A stretch of 64,000 nucleotides of DNA from DAHUXN01 sp963729815 (GTDB lineage: Bacteria > Acidobacteriota > Terriglobia > Acidiferrales > UBA7541). The notes beneath the pieces were generated by a model that ran no database searches, had not been told where the DNA came from, and saw nothing but the letters and a program-made list of their open reading frames with translations. Within the stretch, counting starts at the first letter, position 1. Each line of letters opens with the position of its first letter. Location of the stretch: assembly GCA_963729815.1 (NCBI GenBank), contig CAVSPU010000008.1, forward strand, positions 144,039 through 208,038. The letters are read 5' to 3'. The position numbers and the translations under genes are program-made. Shown piece by piece: positions 51,367 to 59,590 of the stretch.

Positions 51367-52889
51367 GTTTCACGCTCGCCGATTGGCTCATCGTCATCGG
51401 CTATCTGGTCGGCTCGGTCTCCATCGGGCTTCTTGGCAAACGTTTCCTCGGCGACGTCACGCAGTACCTCGTCGCTGGCCGCGAACTCGGCCTGTACGTC
51501 GGCATCGCCACGCTGGCCGCCACCGAAATCGGCACGATCACCTTTATGTACAACGGCGAGCTCGGTTATCGCTTTGGCTTCGCATCGTTCGCCGCCGCGC
51601 TGATTTCCGGCATCGTGATGATCGTCGTCGGCCGCACGGGCTTCATCATCAGCCGTTTCCGCCAGCTCAAATTGATGACCGTCCCGGAATTTTTCGAGGT
51701 TCGCTACAGCCGCGGCCTTCGTCTGGTCACCGGAATTCTGGTGGCGCTCGGCGGAATCCTGAACATGGGAGTTTTCCTGAAGATCGAAGGCGAGTTCTTG
51801 ACCATCGTCAGCGGCATTCCTGCGCGCTACCTCGTTGCTGTCATGACCGCCATCCTTCTCCTCGAACTTCTCTATACGGTCATCGGTGGCATGGTCTCCG
51901 TGGTCATCACGGATTTCTTGCAGTATTCGCTGCTCTCCATCGCCACGATTTTAGTCACGATCTACGCCGTCCATTTTGCGGGCTGGCACAACATCGTTCA
52001 CAAAGTCACCGTTACGATGGGAAACGCCGGCTTCAGCCCGCTCGCCAGCCCGAAATTCGGCTGGACTTTCCTCATTTGGCAAATTCTGCTGTGGCTCTCG
52101 ATCGTCACGTGCTGGCAGACCACGGCCATGCGCATTTTTTCCACTCGCGATCCGCAGACCTCCAAGCGTGTCATGACCTGGACTGGTTTTATTTTTCTCG
52201 GCCGCGGCATGCTGCCCATGCTTTGGGGCATCGCGGCGCTGACGCTCTTCGGCACGGGCGTTCTCGACAAAGGCGTTCCTCTGCCGATGATTCACGGCCA
52301 TGCAATGGCGCCCATCGACGCCATGCCCGCCATGCTCGCGCAAATTCTGGGTCCCGGCGTGCGTGGAATCGTCGTCGCCGGCATGCTCGCCGCGACCATG
52401 TCCGTGAACAGTTCCTATCTTCTTGGCTGGAGCGCCGTCATTTCGCAGGACGTTGTTCTACCGTTGCGGGGCATGCTCGGAAAATCGCCGCTGGGCTCGC
52501 GCGGCCAGCTCTTCGTCAATCGCGTCGCCAATCTTTTCGTCAGCCTGTTTCTCATGTTCTGGGGCCTCTATTACACGCCCCCCGGCGCTGTGTATCTCTA
52601 TTTGAACATCACCGGCACGATTTTCCTCGCCGGCGGGTTTGTCTCCGTGGTTGGTGGCCTCTATTGGAAGCGCGCCAACATCCTCGCGGGCTATCTCGCC
52701 ATGATTCTCGGAGCCGCCGGTGCGATTGTTCCGTTCTTCTTTCTTCATTGGAACGAAAACATCACCGGCTTCCTGTCATTTGGCCTGGCCGCGTGCGGCT
52801 TTTTTGTGGGAGCGCTGCTGGGGCGTGCTACGCCGCCATCGGCTGCAATCCTGCGGGCAGGCGAACAATGGAAGGAACTGCCGTCATGA
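51363..52889 (+). CDS. Second sodium:solute symporter (SSS family)
   Basis: A 508-residue membrane protein with about 13 helices: LADWLIVIGYLVGSVSIGLL, GDVTQYLVAGRELGLYVGIA, and ATEIGTITFMYNGELGYRFG. The helix with GMLAATMSVNSSYLLGWSAV carries the Ser-rich sodium-site region typical of SSS. ATG 51363 overlaps the GH36 stop (ATGA). The sequence is clearly different from the symporter at 43294, so the two probably take up different sugars or glycosides. A 48-residue membrane protein follows 19 bp downstream. Confidence 0.9.
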   Translation: MSFTLADWLIVIGYLVGSVSIGLLGKRFLGDVTQYLVAGRELGLYVGIATLAATEIGTITFMYNGELGYRFGFASFAAALISGIVMIVVGRTGFIISRFRQLKLMTVPEFFEVRYSRGLRLVTGILVALGGILNMGVFLKIEGEFLTIVSGIPARYLVAVMTAILLLELLYTVIGGMVSVVITDFLQYSLLSIATILVTIYAVHFAGWHNIVHKVTVTMGNAGFSPLASPKFGWTFLIWQILLWLSIVTCWQTTAMRIFSTRDPQTSKRVMTWTGFIFLGRGMLPMLWGIAALTLFGTGVLDKGVPLPMIHGHAMAPIDAMPAMLAQILGPGVRGIVVAGMLAATMSVNSSYLLGWSAVISQDVVLPLRGMLGKSPLGSRGQLFVNRVANLFVSLFLMFWGLYYTPPGAVYLYLNITGTIFLAGGFVSVVGGLYWKRANILAGYLAMILGAAGAIVPFFFLHWNENITGFLSFGLAACGFFVGALLGRATPPSAAILRAGEQWKELPS

Positions 52890-52908
52890 AGCGTTCTGAG
52901 GGGGCGCG

Positions 52909-53055
52909 ATGAAATACTGGGAACTGTTTTGGACGTTTTGCCTTGTCGTCGCCGGCGGCGCCTTTGCCTTTATCACGCTGGTCGTGATTATCAGGGGCGG
53001 CCCCGACCTTCGCGAAATGCTGCGCCAGCTTCGCCGCCAGAATCTTCAGCGTTGA
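52909..53055 (+). CDS. 48-residue single-helix membrane protein after the second symporter
   Basis: A small ORF with start ATG 52909 and GAGGGGG just upstream. It encodes MKYWELFWTFCLVVAGGAFA, a hydrophobic helix of about 25 residues, then a basic, helical tail (REMLRQLRRQNLQR). It is the last gene of the right-hand unit, 19 bp after the symporter. The first symporter also has a small membrane partner directly downstream, so I consider this real and not chance. Function unknown; likely a symporter accessory. Confidence 0.65.
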   Translation: MKYWELFWTFCLVVAGGAFAFITLVVIIRGGPDLREMLRQLRRQNLQR

Positions 53056-53076
53056 CCCGGCCCGCCGTGCGCGAAA

Positions 53077-55032
53077 TCACGCTTCTCGCGTTTGGGTCTT
53101 CCAGTAGACCACGTATTTTTCGCCCGCGATTTGATGGAAGGGAATCAGCGCCGTTTCCCTGGCCTGTCCTTTCGTACGAAAACTCAGCGGCTGCCCCGGC
53201 ACGCGTTCCACCCACGGTTGCGTTTTGTTCGAGCCGAGATCGATCACAGGCGCCTCGCCAGGGTGTTCATCGGGCGCCGTGTCATACCCGGAATACATCA
53301 GTTCCTTCGTTACTCCTTGCGAGCCGAGCCGGCCTCCGAGCACCAGCGGTCCGTACATCACCGCTTGGCGCGTCTCGTCGCCGGGAAGCGCCTCCGTCCG
53401 CAAGCTCATCGGCAGGCTGAGTTCCATCCGATCGCCGCTTTTCCACACTCGATTCACGCTCAGATAGCTGCTGGGATTTGAAAATACCGGCAGCGCTTCG
53501 CCATTCACTTTGATCGTTCCGCCGCTCGTGGCCCATTGCGGAATCCGAAAATTCATCGCCATCTCCACCGGCTGTTCGGCTTGGACGGTCAAGATCGTCT
53601 TTTCTTCCTCGGGGAATCTCGTTTCCTGCCGCAGCCGCACGCCCTTGTCCGGCCAGTTCAGCTCGGACGCGATCAGCAAATTGACGTAAATTCCGCGATC
53701 GCCGTGAAAATAGATTGAATCGCCGAATTTCGAAAATTCCTCCGCGCCCGTCCCCGTGCAGCACCAGAAGGAGTCGTACCGCGTGTTGTAATATTTCCAG
53801 TAGCCTGTCCCGAGCGGCACGAAATAGCTTTTCATTCCGTCCGCATCCTGCGTTCCCAGCCGGCTGTTGAAGAGAGTGCGCTCGTAATAATCCATGGCCC
53901 GCGGGTCGCCCGTCCAGCCGAAGATGTGCCGCGTGAGCTTCAGCATGTTGTAGCCGCAGCAGCACTCCTCGTCCCACTCGCTCAGCGATTTCGACAAATT
54001 CCCCGGGTCCGATTCCCAGTGCTCCCCGTCGCTTGTGCCGCCGGTGCAGAACGTCCGCCGATTCACAACCTCCTGCCAAAAATATGACGCGATGTCGTGG
54101 TCGCGCTCGTCGCCCATCAGTTCATACCGCCGCGCCACGCCGATGATCTTTGGAATATTCGTATTCGTGTGCAGCCCCTTGAGCTCGTCGCGGTATTCCG
54201 CCAGCGGATCAAAGACTTCCTTGTGATTGAACCGGCGCGCCGTGTAGAGATACTGTCCCTTGCCGGTTATCGCGTATAAGTTGCAGAGCACTTCCAGCAT
54301 GCCGCCGTGCTCGACTTCCAGGATGCGCGCCATGTGTTCGTCGCTCAGCGGCTTCACCCACAGCCCGACCCAGTCGGCCATTCCTTCGGCAACCGCCAAT
54401 GCCTGCTCGTTGCCGCAGTGCTGATATATGTCGAGATGCCCGGCCATGATTTTGTGGATCGTGTAGAACGGCGCCCACACTTTTTGGCCGTTGCGCAGCC
54501 GGTCGAACTCCTCCTCCGGGAAAGCGCTCAGGTAGCCCGTCTGCAGCGCCTTCTGGCAGCGAGCGAGTTGCTCGACCATGGCGTTTGCCTTCGCCTTCAG
54601 CTCATCGTCGCCCGTGCTCGCGTACATCTGCGCGCAGGCCGAAAGATAGTGGCCTCCGGCAAAATGCCCGCGCAGTTCACAATCGGGCTTTTCCCAGCCG
54701 CCCAAAGGTTCAGCCGTTGAGGGAAGGCCTGCTGTCACCAGAAACGTGTGCAGGAGCCTGTCGGACGGCACGGAGTGAAGGTAGCTGCGGTTCGTTTCCA
54801 TCGCATCGCGGAACGGCCCGTCGAGCAAACGCACCTGGGCCATGTCGAACGGCTTGATTTCTCCGGGGATTCGGTCCGCAACGCCTGAACCATCCGCCGT
54901 TGAGAATGGCTGGATGAAAGTTTCATTCCGCGGCGCGCCCAGCAGTGATTTCGGAAGCAATCCCGCCCCGGCGGCGGTCATCGCTCCCGTCAGGAATTTC
55001 CTGCGTGACAAACCGCTCGGCGAAAAAATCAT
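53077..55032 (-). CDS. GH127 beta-L-arabinofuranosidase, Tat-exported
   Basis: A 651-residue glycoside hydrolase. The Tat signal LSRRKFLTGAMTAAGAG lies at residues about 8-24. GH127 features are clear: LHTFLVTAGLPSTAEPLGGW, APFYTIHKIMAGHLD, CTGGTSDGEHWESDP, DEECCCGYNMLKLTR with the Glu/Cys metal ligands, and the paired Cys in SFWCCTGTGAEEFSK. In characterised members, one of these cysteines is the nucleophile and zinc is bound by Glu and three Cys. It releases beta-L-arabinofuranose. ATG 55032 has GGGGTGA upstream on the minus strand. It lies downstream of the TonB-dependent receptor on the same strand (46 bp apart) and is probably co-transcribed with it. Confidence 0.95.
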   Translation of the reverse strand: MIFSPSGLSRRKFLTGAMTAAGAGLLPKSLLGAPRNETFIQPFSTADGSGVADRIPGEIKPFDMAQVRLLDGPFRDAMETNRSYLHSVPSDRLLHTFLVTAGLPSTAEPLGGWEKPDCELRGHFAGGHYLSACAQMYASTGDDELKAKANAMVEQLARCQKALQTGYLSAFPEEEFDRLRNGQKVWAPFYTIHKIMAGHLDIYQHCGNEQALAVAEGMADWVGLWVKPLSDEHMARILEVEHGGMLEVLCNLYAITGKGQYLYTARRFNHKEVFDPLAEYRDELKGLHTNTNIPKIIGVARRYELMGDERDHDIASYFWQEVVNRRTFCTGGTSDGEHWESDPGNLSKSLSEWDEECCCGYNMLKLTRHIFGWTGDPRAMDYYERTLFNSRLGTQDADGMKSYFVPLGTGYWKYYNTRYDSFWCCTGTGAEEFSKFGDSIYFHGDRGIYVNLLIASELNWPDKGVRLRQETRFPEEEKTILTVQAEQPVEMAMNFRIPQWATSGGTIKVNGEALPVFSNPSSYLSVNRVWKSGDRMELSLPMSLRTEALPGDETRQAVMYGPLVLGGRLGSQGVTKELMYSGYDTAPDEHPGEAPVIDLGSNKTQPWVERVPGQPLSFRTKGQARETALIPFHQIAGEKYVVYWKTQTREA

Positions 55033-55078
55033 GATCTCACCCCAGCATTTCCTTCCGCAGGATGATAGTCGAACTGCT

Positions 55079-58045
55079 CTAAAAACTGAACTCCGCTTGC
55101 AGAGTGATGCTGCGGTTCGCGGACGTCGACGAAAACGCGCCGCCAGCCAGGCTGTTCGATTGCCCGAAAAACGGCGAATTGATAACCCCGATGGGCGCCG
55201 CCAGGTTCACATTATTGAAAACGTTCCGTCCGGAAACGCTGAGCGTCACGTTATAGGGTCGAGTCGTCGCATTTCCCATTCCGCCAAACATCCCACCGCT
55301 CATTCCGAATGGACGTCCTCGTCCTCCGCCTCCACGCCCCCCGCCTCCCCCGCCGGGAAACCCAGCGCCGCCCGCGCCCTCCTTGGATTTCCCAAAGCCG
55401 AAGGTCTTGCTCAGTCTTATGTTGAGCGTGAATTGGCTCGGTCCCGTTTCTGAGTTGATTGGAATGCGCGGCTGCGTGGGTCCGGGATCGATATTGAAAT
55501 AGCCGAACTGTGTGTCGACCACACCCGTGCCCGGCCCTGTCGCGGGCGCAGGTCTCTGGTTGAACTGGGAGCTGCCGATCAGGTCCTGCTGGATCGTAAT
55601 TGAATAGGGTATTCCCGAGCTCGCGATCATGAACGGGCTGAGCCGCAACCCCCACGGCAACCCGACCGTTCCTCCCATGAACACTCGATTTCGCACATCG
55701 AACGACGCTCGGCCATAGTCCTCCGAAATGCTGTACGGATTCGAAGGGAAGCTCCCCGTCCCGGCCGTATCGCTATTGGCGTAGTTCAACACGTAATAAC
55801 CGAAAATCGACACGTTTGATCCTGCGCGAACCGTCAGATTCGTGATGAATTCGTTCTGCCGGAACACGCCTTCCGATTGATATTCATACACGTTTCCGGG
55901 AATGCCCAGCGGATACACGGGGCTGGAAGGATAGGTTCCCAAAATCGGCGTATTGATGTTGTTGGTCAGCAGCTGATCCCACCCGCGCGAGTTCAAATAC
56001 GATACCGAAAGCGTCGAAACTTTTGTCAATTGCTGCTCCACCGTCACCGCGCTTTGCAGCGTTCCCGGCGCGTGAATGTTCGGCGCAATTCGATAAACCG
56101 TTGGCAATGACTGCCCGCCGGGGCACATGCTTTCGATCGATGCTAGCGTCACAGGCTGTGCGGGAGCCGTGGTGAAGTAGCACGACGGGAACGGCGCGAT
56201 ATACTCCTGTTGGGTCACGCCATTCAGCCGCGTTGCCTGAAGAACCTGCCCCTCCGCGAATCGGTCGTAGAAAATCCCCGTCCCCGCTCTCAATACCGTC
56301 TTGGGCGCGCCCGTTTTTCCTTTGCCGATCGCCCAGGCAACGGCGATTCGTGGCGCCCAGTCGGCATGGTCGCTGATGTTGTCCTGCGACTCCAGCCGCA
56401 GGCCCGGGCTTATCGTTATATTCGGCCGGACGCGCCAGTCGTCCTGTATATACAGCCCGGCGTCGAACATCGTTACCGACGTCGCCGGCGTTCCCAGGTT
56501 GATCGAAAACTGATTGGCTCCGCCTCCATTGGCGTTGGCTGGCTGGCTTGCCGCGATATTTTGTTCCGTCTGTTCGTATGCGGCGAGCGTCGCAAAACTA
56601 AAATTGCCTTGGAAATTGGAGTTGGCGACGCTGTCGTCCGTCACCCAACGCAGCCGCGCCCCGAATATCAAGGAATGCTTCCCATGATCGATCGAAGTGT
56701 AGTTTTGCAGCTCGTAATGATTCGTCGTATCGTTGACCAATTGCTGGTTGGCCCCTCCGCCGCTGAACGCGCCCAGAACGCTCACCGTCGGTGTCGTCGC
56801 GAACGGCGTCTGATTGTTCACGTCGTGTAGGTATTGAAACCGCGTTTCATTCACCATGTGGGTCCCGATCACTTGTGTATCGTCCAGTTGCAGGGTCTGC
56901 TCGGTTCCCAGCGTGTCGTACGACTGCGACGGCAAATCGATCGTTCCCAGTTCATTCTGCTGATTGTTTCGGAAGTATTGGTAGCGCACCGACAGCGTGT
57001 TGTTCTTGCTCACCTGCAGGTCAAGACGCGGGCTGACGTTCGTCCGCGTTCGCGGCGTCGGAATCGAAGCGTAGAATGGGCTCACGCCCGGCTGTTGTAT
57101 CGAAGAGCACGCCGACGAGTTCCCGGAGCCGCTCCCGGGCGCAAAAGTCCCTCCCGGACCCTGGAACAGCGCCGGATTCGTGTCGTTCGTCAGCACGCAC
57201 GCGTCGAGCACATCCACGTCGTTGATGTTCCGCCGCTGCGCGCTGAAAAAGAAGGAAGCCTTTTTCCCCAGAGGTCCGCCCACGCTGCCGTTCCACAGCG
57301 TCGAATCGTATCCCGGCTCCGACACTGCGAATGGATTCATCGAATTGAAGCTCGAATCGTTGCCGTTCAATTCGATTTGCCCGTGATACTTGTCCGTTCC
57401 GGGTTTCGTGAAAATTTCAATCCGTCCGTATCCCAGTTTGTCGTATTCGGTCGAGAACGGATTCTGATTGATGCGAATTTCGCGAATCGCGGACTTCGGC
57501 GGAAGTTGCCCCGCCGTGAACCCGTCGATGTACATCTGGCCGCCGTTCGGCCCCGCGGACGGTCCGGCGAGCGCCTGAAGATCCGACTGTAATTCGTCCG
57601 GGTCGTCCGAGAGAGCCTCCAGATCCTTGCCTTGCAGGACGATCGCTCCGGCGTTATTCGCGGGATTGATGCTCAGCGTCGGCGCTGTGCTGTTCACCGT
57701 GACTTGTTGCTGCTGTGTCTCGATCGCCAGCGCGATATCGGCTTCCTGAATCTGGTTCGCCGAAACTTGCACGTCATCCTTTTCGGACAATCCAAACCCC
57801 TTGGCCGCGGCCTCTATCTTGTACTTTCCCGGAGCCAGATTCTTGACCTCATAAAAGCCCTGGCGATTCGTCGTGACCCTCGACACCTGGCCTGTCGGCC
57901 CGGTCACAACTACCGCTGCTCCTGCAATGCTTGCTCCCGAGGGATCTTTCACCTGGCCGCGTAGCGTGCCAGTGCCCGTTTGCGCGAATAGAGGTCCCGT
58001 GAGGACAAAAGCTAGAAAAAAAATAAGTGCCTTATGAATTCGCAT
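55079..58045 (-). CDS. TonB-dependent receptor with carboxypeptidase-regulatory domain (Oar-like)
   Basis: A 988-residue outer-membrane receptor of the acidobacterial/Bacteroidetes Oar type. Signal peptide (ending near FAQTG), then a carboxypeptidase-regulatory-like domain (GTLRGQVKDPSGASIAGAAV, residues about 25-105), a plug domain and a large barrel that ends in SITLQAEFSF with the C-terminal Phe of outer-membrane proteins. Residues near 920-950 form a Gly/Arg-rich loop (GGGGGGRGGGGRGRPFGMSG). ATG 58045 has GGGAG upstream on the minus strand. Placed before GH127, it is the likely importer for oligosaccharides; the TonB/ExbBD genes at 863-3352 could drive it. Confidence 0.9.
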   Translation of the reverse strand: MRIHKALIFFLAFVLTGPLFAQTGTGTLRGQVKDPSGASIAGAAVVVTGPTGQVSRVTTNRQGFYEVKNLAPGKYKIEAAAKGFGLSEKDDVQVSANQIQEADIALAIETQQQQVTVNSTAPTLSINPANNAGAIVLQGKDLEALSDDPDELQSDLQALAGPSAGPNGGQMYIDGFTAGQLPPKSAIREIRINQNPFSTEYDKLGYGRIEIFTKPGTDKYHGQIELNGNDSSFNSMNPFAVSEPGYDSTLWNGSVGGPLGKKASFFFSAQRRNINDVDVLDACVLTNDTNPALFQGPGGTFAPGSGSGNSSACSSIQQPGVSPFYASIPTPRTRTNVSPRLDLQVSKNNTLSVRYQYFRNNQQNELGTIDLPSQSYDTLGTEQTLQLDDTQVIGTHMVNETRFQYLHDVNNQTPFATTPTVSVLGAFSGGGANQQLVNDTTNHYELQNYTSIDHGKHSLIFGARLRWVTDDSVANSNFQGNFSFATLAAYEQTEQNIAASQPANANGGGANQFSINLGTPATSVTMFDAGLYIQDDWRVRPNITISPGLRLESQDNISDHADWAPRIAVAWAIGKGKTGAPKTVLRAGTGIFYDRFAEGQVLQATRLNGVTQQEYIAPFPSCYFTTAPAQPVTLASIESMCPGGQSLPTVYRIAPNIHAPGTLQSAVTVEQQLTKVSTLSVSYLNSRGWDQLLTNNINTPILGTYPSSPVYPLGIPGNVYEYQSEGVFRQNEFITNLTVRAGSNVSIFGYYVLNYANSDTAGTGSFPSNPYSISEDYGRASFDVRNRVFMGGTVGLPWGLRLSPFMIASSGIPYSITIQQDLIGSSQFNQRPAPATGPGTGVVDTQFGYFNIDPGPTQPRIPINSETGPSQFTLNIRLSKTFGFGKSKEGAGGAGFPGGGGGGRGGGGRGRPFGMSGGMFGGMGNATTRPYNVTLSVSGRNVFNNVNLAAPIGVINSPFFGQSNSLAGGAFSSTSANRSITLQAEFSF

Positions 58046-58129
58046 TCACTGCTCCCATGGGGATTTCACGATTTACAGATACAAAGTTCCACGAATGTCC
58101 TGATTTGCCCTGCGTCAATCGCTGGGGGT

Positions 58130-59338
58130 TTATGGATTGCCGGTGTCTCCAGCCGGTTCGCTGAGGCTCCAGGGCGACAGCGTCATTGCCTGCCCGCCCT
58201 GCGGTGCCGCCGCAAGAATCGGTTCCACTCCGCCGAGCAGCGTGATCGCCGTCACTTCGCCGGCAACCGCGCCTTGCGTCGACACGATCATCACCGCTTC
58301 GCCCTTCTGCAAATCTGCCAGCTTCGCCGGAGGCAGCCGGTTCAACATTTGCTGTAAATCCGCCCGGCCACCCGTTCGCGCGGCCCCGCCGCTCGCATTT
58401 CCGGGCGCCTGCCCTGGCGCAGATGCTCTTTCTGGCCTCGCACCCGCCGCCCCTCCTGGTCCCGTCTGGCCGCCCTGCGGTGCACGCAACCGCATCGCAA
58501 TGAACTGCGCCATCTGCGGCGACAATTGCCTGAGCTCCGATTCCGTCGTGATCTTCACGAGGACAGGTTTCTTCGTGATCAAATCATTCACGCTTAGCGT
58601 ATTTCCCGCCGCGTCGATCGACGTGATCGTCCCCGCAATATTTTGGAATGACCCGGAGACAATTTCTTGCGCCGCGAAATCGTTGCCATCCGCGCTTTTC
58701 GTCCCCCGGGCCCGTAGTTGGTCCCCGGGCTTGATCTCGTCGAGCGTGCTCAGCTTCGCTTTGTCGAACTCCACCGAGTCGGGCGCATACCGCCGCACGG
58801 TCGTATCTTTCGCCGTATGAATCGCCACGGTCTTGATGCCGCCCAGCGACGCCATCGTGATCGTGACCGTCCCATTGCCCGCGTCCACCGCCTTCACCAA
58901 CCCGCCGACGCCTCCCTGCCATTCCGCCTGTTCCTGCTGCTGTTTCGCCGCAATGTCCGCGTGCTTGATCGCGATGATTGTCGTGGCTGCCAGCGATTTC
59001 CCGTCGTCCGACGCTTGTCCTCGGACCATAATTCGGTCCCCAACTTGCAAATCCTGCAAATGAATCACCGTCGCATTGCTCAGGTCTTTTTGTCCCGGCT
59101 CGACGCGTAGGATTCGCGTCGTATCCTGCACATTGATGCTGATCTCGGTTCCTTGATCGGTCGTTAGCGTCACGGCGTTGCCAGCGATAGCTTTGATCGT
59201 GCCGATGGGCCTCGAAGCAGCCGTCTGTTGCGCCTGTTCCGGCGTTCCGTTCGCGCGTGACGCCGCTGCGACGCTCAGGCTCGCTGCTGCGAGCGCCACA
59301 ATCGCCAGCTTCCCGGTCTTACTCCTCATTGCCCGCAT
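58130..59338 (-). CDS. Exported DUF5666-like repeat protein
   Basis: A 402-residue secreted or envelope protein. Signal peptide ends near AAASRANG. The mature part has about four OB-like units of the DUF5666 kind: GTIKAIAGNAVTLTTDQGTE, GLVKAVDAGNGTVTITMASL, GTITSIDAAGNTLSVNDLIT and a final degenerate one. Each ends in L-(K/Q)-x-G-D-x-(L/I)-x-V/A-R-G (LQVGDRIMVRGQA, IKPGDQLRARGTK). A Gly/Ala/Gln-rich linker (TGPGGAAGARPERASAPG) separates the last unit. I chose ATG 59338 with GGAG; ATG 59350 is an alternative. It lies 84 bp upstream of the TonB-dependent receptor on the same strand. Role unknown. Confidence 0.75.
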   Translation of the reverse strand: MRAMRSKTGKLAIVALAAASLSVAAASRANGTPEQAQQTAASRPIGTIKAIAGNAVTLTTDQGTEISINVQDTTRILRVEPGQKDLSNATVIHLQDLQVGDRIMVRGQASDDGKSLAATTIIAIKHADIAAKQQQEQAEWQGGVGGLVKAVDAGNGTVTITMASLGGIKTVAIHTAKDTTVRRYAPDSVEFDKAKLSTLDEIKPGDQLRARGTKSADGNDFAAQEIVSGSFQNIAGTITSIDAAGNTLSVNDLITKKPVLVKITTESELRQLSPQMAQFIAMRLRAPQGGQTGPGGAAGARPERASAPGQAPGNASGGAARTGGRADLQQMLNRLPPAKLADLQKGEAVMIVSTQGAVAGEVTAITLLGGVEPILAAAPQGGQAMTLSPWSLSEPAGDTGNP

Positions 59339-59590
59339 AAATCGCTCCATCGGCGGAAAGCGCTGGCCCTATCACCTGATGCGCCCATACCTTCGCGCTT
59401 TCTTCTGTCTCCATATTCTCTCTTTTGTTAGACGCTCGGTGGGCCAGTTTGCGTTTCCAAACCTTTCGTTCATGTATCGGGATGCGCAGATCGCACCGAT
59501 ACGAATGGGCATTTGCCGCCTGCGACAAACGCACCCTGGGAGGACACAGATCGCTCCGTCGCCCGAAAAGACAGTTTTTTTTAGCTCTTG

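Noticed and set aside
52886..52912. Eight-codon ORF (MKRSEGAR) overlapping the second symporter stop and the 48-aa gene start.
   Set aside because: Too short to separate from chance; the 48-aa gene has its own Shine-Dalgarno.
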